A DNA stretch of 64,000 nt from Pseudomonas fluorescens (GTDB taxonomy: Bacteria > Pseudomonadota > Gammaproteobacteria > Pseudomonadales > Pseudomonadaceae). The position numbers were made by a program, and so were the translations under genes. Each line of letters starts with the position of its first letter. Positions within the stretch are counted from its first letter, which is position 1. Shown here piece by piece: positions 47,973 through 55,692 of this stretch. The notes below the pieces were generated by a model, which saw only the letters and a program-made list of their open reading frames with translations, had not been told where the DNA came from and did no database searches. The DNA lies in NCBI RefSeq assembly GCF_902497745.1, contig NZ_CABVHJ010000002.1:434001-498000 (forward strand). Direction: 5' to 3'.

Positions 47973-49769
47973 TCAGGCCGGTACGGAGTGGTTGGCGTGA
48001 TGGCCGCGATGCGACGTCTCACTGAACTGACTCTCGCCGTGCATCTCCGCCAGACGGGTGATGAACTCGTCGACGAACACGCGCATGTCAGCGCTGACTT
48101 CCTTGTTGCGGGTGATCAGGCGGTTGTAGCCAAACAGCGCCGGGATCGCGACGAACAGGCCCATTGCCGTGGCCAACAACGCGGCGGCCATACCGGGAGC
48201 AATGGCGTTGATGTTGACGTCGCCGGCCATCGCCGTGCCGAGGAACACCACCATGATCCCCAACACGGTGCCGAGCAGGCCGATGTACGGGCCACCGGCG
48301 ATGGCGTTGGACAGAGTCGAGAGTTTCGAGCTGAGTTGCTGGTTTTCGCGGGTGCGCACACCGTCCATGGAGCAGCGAATGGCTTCGATGGTCGCCGCTG
48401 AAACCGACGAGGTATCAGCGCCCTGCTCGCGGCGGGTGCGGATCTCTTTCACCGCCACCAGGTACAGGCGCCACAGCGACGAATGCTGCAAACGTTGGGC
48501 GAGCTGCGCGTCGTCGGCAAACATCTCCAGACGTGTGCCGACCTTGGCGAACTGCACGCGGAAGTCTTCGTTGGCGGCAGACACGCGGCTGAGGCTGCGG
48601 TTCTTGCGCAGCATGATGATCCACGACTGGAACATCATCAGCACCAGCACGGCGATGATCACCCAGGCGTCGATTGGCACGGCGTTGAGCAGGAAGCCGA
48701 GGCTGCCGAAACCGAACCCGGATTGCTCTTCATCGACGCCGTAAGCGACCAGTTTCGACTCGGCGCCTTGCGAGGTGGCGTCGGCCAGCAACAGCGCTGC
48801 CGGGCGTGACACCTTCGACAGGCGCAATTCATCGATAGCGCCCACAAACGGCTGGAACGGACCTTCGTGCACGTCAGCGCCGATGGCCATGACCGAGTTG
48901 AAGGCCGGCATCGCCTGAGCGAGCGTGGCAGCTTCGCGACCGTTGATGAACAGGGTCACTTTCGAGCCTTCAGCGGTCAGTGCGACATGTTGCCATTGGC
49001 CCGGATTCAGCGCTTGTGTGGCAACAGCACGTTGGCCATCGATTTCTACAAACGGCACACCTTGGTTGGCGCCGATCAGCAAACTGTTGGCGCCCTCACG
49101 ACGGGCGAGAATCAGTTGCTCGCCACTAGCCTGATCCAGACGCAGCCAGGCACTGAAGGTAAACGCGCTGCCCGCGTTGTGTTGCAGCGAAGGACTGGCC
49201 GGCAGCAACAACGGCTGGCCGCTGAACTGCAAGGCGCGCCCTACTACGCCGTCAATCGCCGCACCGGTGGCGCTTTGCGCAGTGTTGCCGTAAGCGGTGG
49301 TGTCTTTGGCCGGGGTGCCGGTGGCGCCATCGAAGTGATACAGCGCGGTGTAATTCGGATCGAAGGTCAGTTGGCCGTTGCCAGTCGCCGGGGCCTTCTG
49401 ATTGCCGTAATACATCCAGATGTCCTGGCGCTGACCGCCCTCGACATTCGGCACATCGACCCAGATCAACGCCATGCCCATCAGCGCATCGAAGCTTTCG
49501 ATCTGGTGGTTGAGCACGGTTTTGTCATCGGCGGCGACGAAACGCAGATCAGAGCCGTCCTCTTTCACGCCATCGAAGGTGAAATTGCCGGTGTGCAGGC
49601 GCACCAGCAGCGCGGTGCGGCCGAGGGCCTGATTGATCGCCGCGCCTTGTGGCGTGGTGTCGACGGCGATCTGTTTGCGGTAGTGCCAGTCGTCCTGCCA
49701 CCAGGCCTGAGCTGTGGCCGGGAGCACGAAGCCCAGGCAGATCAACAACGAAAGAATGAGGCGCTGCAT
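47973..49769 (-). CDS. exbB: DUF2341-LamG-ExbB fusion: sensor/binding domain on a proton channel
   Basis: This 598-residue protein has a signal peptide (LILSLLICLGFVLPATAQA). It then shows a DUF2341 domain (WWQDDWHYRKQIAVDTTPQG, IWMYYGNQKAPA) and a concanavalin/LamG domain (residues 160-330: FTFSAWLRLDQASGEQLILA, PGQWQHVALTAEGSKVTLFI). A helix follows (IDAWVIIAVLVLMMFQSWII). The C-terminal MotA/TolQ/ExbB module reads GGPYIGLLGTVLGIMVVFLG and GMAAALLATAMGLFVAIPAL. Ordinary ExbB is about 240 residues, so the roughly 330-residue exported carbohydrate-binding-like head is the unusual part. It lies next to exbD. Confidence 0.9.
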   Translation of the reverse strand: MQRLILSLLICLGFVLPATAQAWWQDDWHYRKQIAVDTTPQGAAINQALGRTALLVRLHTGNFTFDGVKEDGSDLRFVAADDKTVLNHQIESFDALMGMALIWVDVPNVEGGQRQDIWMYYGNQKAPATGNGQLTFDPNYTALYHFDGATGTPAKDTTAYGNTAQSATGAAIDGVVGRALQFSGQPLLLPASPSLQHNAGSAFTFSAWLRLDQASGEQLILARREGANSLLIGANQGVPFVEIDGQRAVATQALNPGQWQHVALTAEGSKVTLFINGREAATLAQAMPAFNSVMAIGADVHEGPFQPFVGAIDELRLSKVSRPAALLLADATSQGAESKLVAYGVDEEQSGFGFGSLGFLLNAVPIDAWVIIAVLVLMMFQSWIIMLRKNRSLSRVSAANEDFRVQFAKVGTRLEMFADDAQLAQRLQHSSLWRLYLVAVKEIRTRREQGADTSSVSAATIEAIRCSMDGVRTRENQQLSSKLSTLSNAIAGGPYIGLLGTVLGIMVVFLGTAMAGDVNINAIAPGMAAALLATAMGLFVAIPALFGYNRLITRNKEVSADMRVFVDEFITRLAEMHGESQFSETSHRGHHANHSVPA

Positions 49770-49781
49770 GAACGTGCTCCT

Positions 49782-51380
49782 TTAAAAAGTGGCTTGAAGG
49801 TTGAAATGCAGGCGCGATTCCTGCTTCGAGGTATTCGGCCCTTCGAGTAGCGGGTAGCCCCAGTCGAGGCTGCCAGACAGCCATTTGCTCAGGCTGGCGC
49901 GGGTGCCGAGGCCGACGCTGGCCAGGGCGTAATTGGCGTCCTGATCCGGCAGTTCGTCGCGCAGATACAGTTGCGCGCCTTCGGCAAAGGCATAGAAGCG
50001 CCAGTCCTGCATCCACGTGCCGGCGTACTTGGCCAGTGACGGCGTGCGCAGTTCCTGGCTGAGCAGCAAGCCGTCATCGCCGGTGCGTTCGGCAGCCAGA
50101 TATCCGCGGACTGAAGTGGCGCCACCGGCGGAGAATTGCTCGTTGGAAACCAGCGGCCCGGACGCGAGTTGGAACGCTGCTTTGCTTGCGCTCTGCCAGT
50201 CGCTGTCGAAGGTCCAGGTGTAATTGGTGTCGCCCTTGAGCACGGCGAAACTCGGTTTGGCGCGGTAGCGTTTGTAGTCGAAATCTTCGTCGGAACTGCC
50301 GTAGCCGAAGATGCTGCGGGTGGCGGCGACCAGGCTCAGACCCAGGCCGAGCTGGCTTTTTTCGGTGTAGCGATAGCCGTTGTAGGCGAAGGTGAACGGC
50401 GCGTATTGCAGTGGGACCTTGTCGCTCTCGCCCGACAGGGTCAGGCGTTCGTCGAAGTCCTTGAAGTCGATGCCGGCCGACAGCGAGTTCGACCAGTTGC
50501 CGCTCGACGGCAGCGTGTAAATCGCCGACACGCCGTAGCTGTGGCCCTTGCCCAGCACGTTGCTGCCGCCGATGGTGGCGACGTTGCTGTCGGACTGGTA
50601 ACCGGAGAACTGCACGCTCCAGCGATCGGTCAGCGGCGCGGTGTAGGAGCCGGACCAGACCTTGGCGTTATCGGTTTCCTGCGGCGCAGTGAAGAACGTC
50701 AGGTTGACGCTATGGCCGAGTTGCCAGAGGTTGTTGTAGCCGAGACTGGTGACCGTGCGCAGCTTTTCCGTGTCGGCGCTGTAATCGTTGTTGAGGCCAA
50801 CACTGGCGGTCCATGGGTTCTGGTCTTCGACCTGCAAATCGACGTCCATGGTGCCGGGGCGCTGACCTTCGCGCACCAGCGGCATCACTTGCCGGCCCGG
50901 GGTTTTGTTCAGCTGCGCGAGTTCGCCCTGGACCTTGGCGAAATCCGGCACCTCGCCTTCCTTCAGCGCCGGAACGTCGTCGCGGATGTCCAGCGGCGAA
51001 TAGTGTTTGGCACCGACCACACGCACGCGGCCGACCTTGGTTTCGCTGACTTGCAGATAGACGATGCCGTCAGCCACCGCTTGCTCTGGCAACTCGACGA
51101 ACACTGATTGGTAGCCACGTTCCTGATAGGCCTTTTGCAACGCGTCTCGCGCGCCTTCGATATCGCTGAGGGCTTTTTGCGGGCCGAGAAACGGGTACAC
51201 CGCCTCTTCAATCGCCCGCGCATCGAGCACCGTGTTGCCGCGCACGAAGTACTCGTTGACGTCGACCAGACGCTGCGCCGCTGCGTTTTCGGCGGCCTCC
51301 TCGGCCAATGCCGGCTGCGCGCCCGCCGTCACTAGCAGCCAGCCCCACAGCGCCAGCCGTGACTTGAAAATCGGTTCCAC
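49782..51380 (-). CDS. TpsB outer-membrane transporter (ShlB/FhaC family, PdtB-like)
   Basis: This 532-residue two-partner secretion translocator is started at the GTG at 51380, which has AGGGGG five bases upstream; the longer frame to 51482 adds a stretch unlike a signal peptide. The signal (LALWGWLLVTAGAQPALA) is followed by two POTRA domains (VNEYFVRGNTVLDARAIEEA; VRVVGAKHYSPLDIRDDVPA). A 16-strand barrel has the lid-loop lock VRGY at 424-427, and the protein ends HFNLQATF. TpsB proteins export a large TpsA partner, but no tpsA gene is adjacent. P. aeruginosa PdtB (PA0692) has the same neighbours. Confidence 0.9.
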   Translation of the reverse strand: MEPIFKSRLALWGWLLVTAGAQPALAEEAAENAAAQRLVDVNEYFVRGNTVLDARAIEEAVYPFLGPQKALSDIEGARDALQKAYQERGYQSVFVELPEQAVADGIVYLQVSETKVGRVRVVGAKHYSPLDIRDDVPALKEGEVPDFAKVQGELAQLNKTPGRQVMPLVREGQRPGTMDVDLQVEDQNPWTASVGLNNDYSADTEKLRTVTSLGYNNLWQLGHSVNLTFFTAPQETDNAKVWSGSYTAPLTDRWSVQFSGYQSDSNVATIGGSNVLGKGHSYGVSAIYTLPSSGNWSNSLSAGIDFKDFDERLTLSGESDKVPLQYAPFTFAYNGYRYTEKSQLGLGLSLVAATRSIFGYGSSDEDFDYKRYRAKPSFAVLKGDTNYTWTFDSDWQSASKAAFQLASGPLVSNEQFSAGGATSVRGYLAAERTGDDGLLLSQELRTPSLAKYAGTWMQDWRFYAFAEGAQLYLRDELPDQDANYALASVGLGTRASLSKWLSGSLDWGYPLLEGPNTSKQESRLHFNLQATF

Positions 51381-51439
51381 ACTACCCCCTGAATTCGCGA
51401 TGACCTGTTGGCGCCTCGGCGCCTTGTGTGTTGCCGCTG

Positions 51440-52051
51440 TTAGTTGCTGACGTGCGGGGCGCAGGCGTGCTTGCCCAGCCACGTGTGCAAAAGCGCGAAG
51501 TTCAGCGAGAACTCGGGCATTTGCAGCAACGCGCCGCAGAACACTTCGCCGATGATTTTTTGAATGAGCAGCACCGCACGAGGCTCGTTGAGCAACGTGG
51601 CGATGTCGCGACTGAGGGCGTTGAAGCTCCAGACTTTCTGGTTCAGACCGAGGCCGACGAACCAGCGGAACAGCAGGTTGTAATTGAGTTGTTCGTAGAG
51701 CTGCTGCTCGCTGGGCACCGAATACAGCAGTTGCAGGAGCAGGATGTGCATCACCGTTTGCGCGGGGATCAGCATGCCCGGCTCGGCATTGAGGTCGTGC
51801 AGGAGCTCGCGGTGGGCGTCGAGCAAGTCGTCGATCTGCGGGCGCAGCAACACCAGCGAATGGCCCGGCGGAATGTAGCTGGAGACCTCTTTCAAGGCGC
51901 CTTGCCAGTCATCCTGCGAGACGATCCAGACCCACGGCGCGCCGTAGCGATACACCGAAACCGGCTTCTTGCGCGCGGCTTCGACGATCTTCGACAGGCG
52001 TTGATCGAGTTCCTGCATGCCCACTTTCGAGTAGCGTTCCATAGTCCCCAT
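51440..52051 (-). CDS. Phd-antitoxin-like domain fused to an IS5-type transposase N-terminal segment (PhdA-like)
   Basis: This 203-residue soluble protein shows a Phd/YefM-like N-terminus at residues 4-60: MQELDQRLSKIVEAARKKPV then SVYRYGAPWVWIVSQDDW. Residues about 97-155 (LLQLLYSVPSEQQLYEQLNY followed by NLLFRWFVGLGLNQKVW) match the N-terminal DUF772 segment of IS5/IS1182 transposases. The catalytic DDE part is missing. No toxin gene is adjacent. It is the first gene of the TpsB cluster, at the position of P. aeruginosa phdA (PA0691). I use the ATG at 52051 (GGGAG upstream); 52042 is possible. Confidence 0.82.
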   Translation of the reverse strand: MGTMERYSKVGMQELDQRLSKIVEAARKKPVSVYRYGAPWVWIVSQDDWQGALKEVSSYIPPGHSLVLLRPQIDDLLDAHRELLHDLNAEPGMLIPAQTVMHILLLQLLYSVPSEQQLYEQLNYNLLFRWFVGLGLNQKVWSFNALSRDIATLLNEPRAVLLIQKIIGEVFCGALLQMPEFSLNFALLHTWLGKHACAPHVSN

Positions 52052-52190
52052 TGCCTCACTCCCGGCGTCCCGCCTCGGCTTGTGAAAAGCGCCCCGTAGG
52101 GCCCCTCAAGCGCGTTACATAGGCATGACCGGACTGGCGATGTGCTACCGAACTTTTGTCATAAAAGCTTCATTACCGGGTGGGGATCAA

Positions 52191-52274
52191 GATCAAAAGA
52201 TCGCAGCCTGCGGCAGCTCCTACATTGAAATGCGATCCCATGTAGGAGCTGCCGCAGGCTGCGATCTTTTGATC
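52191..52274. repeat. Inverted repeat of the TGTAGGAGCTGCC family
   Basis: The 34-base arms 52191-52224 and 52241-52274 are essentially perfect inverted copies (GATCAAAAGATCGCAGCCTG to TGTAGGAGCTGCCGCAGGCT), with a 16-base loop. It lies eight bases beyond the stop of the PLP-fold gene, so it probably doubles as its transcript end and separates it from the TpsB cluster. Confidence 0.93.
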
Positions 52275-52282
52275 TTTGCTGT

Positions 52283-53566
52283 TCAGGAGTAAACGGGCCA
52301 GGTGTCGACTATTTTGCCGCTGCGCACGGCCAGCAGGTCGCCGAATTGCAGCAGTACGGCTTCGGTCTGGGTCGGGCGCAGGAAGACTTGATCTTCTACG
52401 GTCAGGCCGACGGCGTTGGAGCCATTGATCATCTCTTGATTGGAGCTGCGTCCGTAGACGCTGTTGCTCTGTAAACCCTGGGGCGATTCGCACTCGGCCA
52501 TCCAGTTACCGCCGTAGATGAAATAGGTCTGGCGCTGATTCTGGTCCCACCACGAAAACAGCTTCGATTTGCCATCCAGCGCCGGGATATTCACTGCGCC
52601 GGTGCTTTTTAAAACTGGCGTGGCGATGTAGGTCGCAGGGACGTGTTCGGTGAGCGATGGCAAATCGTAGTGCGTCGGTTTGAGCATCGCCGTGCCTACC
52701 GAAACCTCGGTGCTGAGCTTTTCGTTTTCATGCATGCGGTAACTCGGACTGCCAGCGGTGTTCAGACACAGGCCGGCATGCCACAACGCGGGGAACTGCT
52801 GCCGGGTGAAATCGACACAGCGCTGATAAATCACCATGACCTTGGCGAACAGTTCTTCCGGCGAGCCAAGAATCCCCGGCACCCCCATGCCGACGAACGG
52901 GTCGTAACCCATAAACCCCGCGAACTCCAGATGCTGCGGGTTGGCGCTGATCAGCGTGAGCATCTGCCCCAGCACCTGCTCATCACTGACCCCGCCACGA
53001 TGCAGGCCGACATCCAGCTCGATGTTGATGCGCATCCGTGTGCCCAAACCCTGCGCCAACGCAAGGTATTGCTGCAGACGTTCGGGACCGTTGAGCAACC
53101 ATTGCAGTTGTTTCGCAGGATCGAACGGGCCTTTGTGGGATTGATAAAACAGCTCTGCCGAACGCACCGGCAATGGCTTGCCGAGCAGAATGTCGGACTG
53201 CGGAAAAACCTGTGCATCGTGATTGAGAAACGGCTGATGAAACGACATCAATTTTTGCGTCCCGGCACGTTGGCCGATGTAGCTCAACAGTCCCGGTGAC
53301 GGCAGCGACTTCTCCACCAGACGCAATTGTTTGCCGCCGCGCTTGACCGATTGCATCACCACATCGATGTTGTGATCGAGCCGATCGAGATCGATCAGCA
53401 GCACCGGGCGCATTGGGCCGTTTTCCTTTAACTCTTTGTTCAGTGCGCGGAAATATTCGCTGTACGGCGCACCGCGGTCGCCCGGCCGCAGCCACGCTCC
53501 AGCCCCCACCAACAACACACCGACACCCAGCGTACCCAGTAGAAAATTGCGTCGATTGACCGCCAT
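52283..53566 (-). CDS. Tat-exported alanine-racemase-fold (DSD1-like) PLP enzyme
   Basis: This 427-residue protein starts at the ATG at 53566, overlapping the oxidase stop by one base. The N-terminus MAVNRRNFLLGTLGVGVLLV is a twin-arginine signal (RRNFL then a hydrophobic core). The remainder matches the alanine racemase/D-threonine aldolase (DSD1) fold: RPVLLIDLDRLDHNIDVV, candidate Schiff-base Lys86 in LVEKSLPS, MRINIELDVGLHRGGV, and GNWMAECESPQ. A Tat signal on a PLP enzyme implies folding and cofactor loading before export. The reaction is unknown; acting on D-amino or hydroxy-amino acids is inferred from the family. Confidence 0.85.
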   Translation of the reverse strand: MAVNRRNFLLGTLGVGVLLVGAGAWLRPGDRGAPYSEYFRALNKELKENGPMRPVLLIDLDRLDHNIDVVMQSVKRGGKQLRLVEKSLPSPGLLSYIGQRAGTQKLMSFHQPFLNHDAQVFPQSDILLGKPLPVRSAELFYQSHKGPFDPAKQLQWLLNGPERLQQYLALAQGLGTRMRINIELDVGLHRGGVSDEQVLGQMLTLISANPQHLEFAGFMGYDPFVGMGVPGILGSPEELFAKVMVIYQRCVDFTRQQFPALWHAGLCLNTAGSPSYRMHENEKLSTEVSVGTAMLKPTHYDLPSLTEHVPATYIATPVLKSTGAVNIPALDGKSKLFSWWDQNQRQTYFIYGGNWMAECESPQGLQSNSVYGRSSNQEMINGSNAVGLTVEDQVFLRPTQTEAVLLQFGDLLAVRSGKIVDTWPVYS

Positions 53567-54960
53567 CAGCTCACCCCCAATATCGACGCCAGATGCGCAT
53601 TGAGAAACCGTCCACTCGGATCCAGCGCCTGACGCACGTCGACAAACTCGCGCCAGCGCGGATACAGCGGTTGCAGGTTTTTCGCGTTGAGCGTGTGCAA
53701 TTTGCCCCAGTGCGGCCGTCCGTTGTACTTCCAGAAGATCGGTTCGACCGCCGCGAAGAAGTTGTGATGATCCATCTGGTAATGCTGGTGTACCGAGATC
53801 GAACAACTGTCGCGGCCCTCGAACATGCTCAGCGGAATGTCGTCGGCCTTGACGTATCGGTACTCAATGGGAAACCAGGTGCGCAGATCCTTGTCCTGAA
53901 TCAGCTTGAGAATCTCACGCAGGCAAGCAGGGCCATGTTCGGCCGGCACTGAATACTCCATTTCGTTGAACCGCACCGTGCGCACATTCGCGTAGATGTC
54001 GAAGGAGTCGCCGACGCGATCATCGAAACGGGCCAGATGCCGCAGGCTGTTGAGCAGCGTGCGGCGCAGGTCGGGAAAGTCGCTGGCGTATTTGTCGATC
54101 TTCTCGATCAGGGTGACGAACTCGTTGCCGCCCTCTTCTTCCGGGCTGATCGGCGGCGTCGCCGGGTCGTCGGTTTCGTTGAGCGCGATGGACAGGGCGT
54201 AGTCGGAATGCGTGACGACGAGCATTTCCCAGTGCTGGTTTTCACGAGTGTTGTTGTCGAGGTCTTCGAGCAGCTCTTCGGTCTTGGCGATCCACTGGCG
54301 TTCGCGCAGGCAGTATGCCGGGCGGTTTTGCAGACGGATTTTAGTAGCGACACCGAGCGCACCGAGGGAGACGCGGGCGGCGTTGAATACTTCGGGGTGG
54401 CGCTGGCTGTCGCAGTCGAGTACCTCGCCATTGGCCGTAACCAATTGCAGTCCGCAGACGTGGGCCGAGTAGGACTGGAAGTTTTTGCCAGTGCCATGGG
54501 TGGAGGTCGAAACGGCCCCGGCGAGGGTCTGGTAATCGATATCGGCCATGTTCTGCAGGGCCTGGCCGATGTCTTTCAGTGGCTGGCCCATGCGCGACAT
54601 GGGGGTGCCGGCGGCGAATTCGGCTTGCAGGGTTTTCGCATCGTGATCGAGCAGTCCGCTGAAATAGCTCAGCGACAACAGCGTGCCGTCGGTGGGCACC
54701 AGCGCGCTGAACGAGTGCGCCGAGCCAACCGGGCGGATCTTGCCTTGTGCCTGCTGGATCACGGCCACCAGCTCATCGAGATTCTTCGGCGCCAAGCGCG
54801 CCGCTGGCAAACAACTCTGCCCGCCCGACCAGTTGCGCCACGGAATCAAGCGTGGCGCCCGCAGCAACTGGCCCAATGCCGGGTTCGTCGCCAGCGCACT
54901 GAACGCGCCAACGATACTTGCCCGTTGCAACAACTGACGCCGTGTCAGATCCATCGTCAT
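53566..54960 (-). CDS. Tat-exported FAD oxidoreductase of the aldonolactone oxidase type
   Basis: This 464-residue flavoprotein has the signal MTMDLTRRQLLQRASIVGAF (twin arginine). It also has the PCMH FAD domain: IRPVGSAHSFSALVPTDGTL with His82 likely to bind FAD covalently, and LAGAVSTSTHGTGKNFQS. The ALO C-terminal HWGK is at 417-420. Relatives are D-arabinono- and L-gulonolactone oxidases and sugar-alcohol oxidases, which use oxygen or a cytochrome. The ATG at 54960 has AAGGTG upstream; a GTG at 54969 also exists. It starts 11 bases after a cytochrome c gene, which suggests electrons go to that cytochrome. Confidence 0.88.
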   Translation of the reverse strand: MTMDLTRRQLLQRASIVGAFSALATNPALGQLLRAPRLIPWRNWSGGQSCLPAARLAPKNLDELVAVIQQAQGKIRPVGSAHSFSALVPTDGTLLSLSYFSGLLDHDAKTLQAEFAAGTPMSRMGQPLKDIGQALQNMADIDYQTLAGAVSTSTHGTGKNFQSYSAHVCGLQLVTANGEVLDCDSQRHPEVFNAARVSLGALGVATKIRLQNRPAYCLRERQWIAKTEELLEDLDNNTRENQHWEMLVVTHSDYALSIALNETDDPATPPISPEEEGGNEFVTLIEKIDKYASDFPDLRRTLLNSLRHLARFDDRVGDSFDIYANVRTVRFNEMEYSVPAEHGPACLREILKLIQDKDLRTWFPIEYRYVKADDIPLSMFEGRDSCSISVHQHYQMDHHNFFAAVEPIFWKYNGRPHWGKLHTLNAKNLQPLYPRWREFVDVRQALDPSGRFLNAHLASILGVS

Positions 54961-54970
54961 GCCGGGCACC

Positions 54971-55327
54971 TTATTGTGGGAGCGGCTGGTCGGCCATGAA
55001 GCCGATCAATTGCAGGAATTGTTCTTCCGAGCACTCGACGCACTGGCCCATCGGCGGCATGCCGTTATAGCCGTTGATGGCATGGTCGAGCAGCGTGTCG
55101 GTGCCTTGCTGGATGCGCGGCTCCCAGGCTTTGCGATCACCGGTTAGCGGCGCATTGGCGGCGGGATTGGCGTGGCAGAGCTGGCAGCTGTTGGCGTAGA
55201 TCTGCGCCAGTGCCGGGTCTTTGGGCGTGGCGTTGCTATTGACGCTGGCCGGGGGTTTGGAGTCTTCGCCGCAACCAGGCAGCGCCACGGCCAACGCCAG
55301 CAGTAGAGTGAGTCGGATTGCCCGCAT
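54971..55327 (-). CDS. Lipoprotein cytochrome c (c5 type)
   Basis: This 118-residue protein has a lipoprotein signal (RLTLLLALAVALPGC, Cys19) and a single heme site CQLCH (48-52). The axial Met region is NGMPPMGQCVECSEEQFLQL, and its Cys pair recalls cytochrome c5. It would be membrane-anchored in the periplasm and accept electrons. It is the first gene of the three-gene unit; GAGG lies before the ATG at 55327. The likely donor is the Tat-exported flavoenzyme encoded next. Confidence 0.9.
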   Translation of the reverse strand: MRAIRLTLLLALAVALPGCGEDSKPPASVNSNATPKDPALAQIYANSCQLCHANPAANAPLTGDRKAWEPRIQQGTDTLLDHAINGYNGMPPMGQCVECSEEQFLQLIGFMADQPLPQ

Positions 55328-55434
55328 AACGGCCTCGCTTATTGTTGTGAACACACCTTACGGCAGCGGCTGCAACGGTTTGAGGGCATTGCGGGACAGC
55401 GAGGGGGGCAAACGGGGCCAGCCCTCTCCCCCGA

Positions 55435-55541
55435 TGATCGTTCCCACGCTCTGCGTGGGAATGCAGACCCGGACGCTCTGCGTCCGCTTGGAACGCGGAG
55501 CGTCCCTTGAGGCATTCCTTTGCTGCGCGTGGGAACGATCA
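55435..55541. repeat. Dispersed palindromic repeat (GATCGTTCC type), second full copy
   Basis: TGATCGTTCCCACGCTCTGC opens and GGGAACGATCA closes the element, with an inner GGACGCTCTGCGTCC / GGAACGCGGAGCGTCC stem. It lies in the 365-base divergent gap between the cytochrome c gene and the GapN-like gene, which otherwise shows no gene. Confidence 0.85.
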
Positions 55542-55692
55542 GGCCAGCGGTTTCGTGCTTTCCTTGAAGCTCTGTTTTGCGCCTTTGCGTGACATTCCGG
55601 TGACATTTGCGGGTTTAAATTCCGGCGCATTCAGGCGTATAACCTGTGAAGGCTTTTTGATCTGCATATGGACATCAACACGGGGTAGCGAC

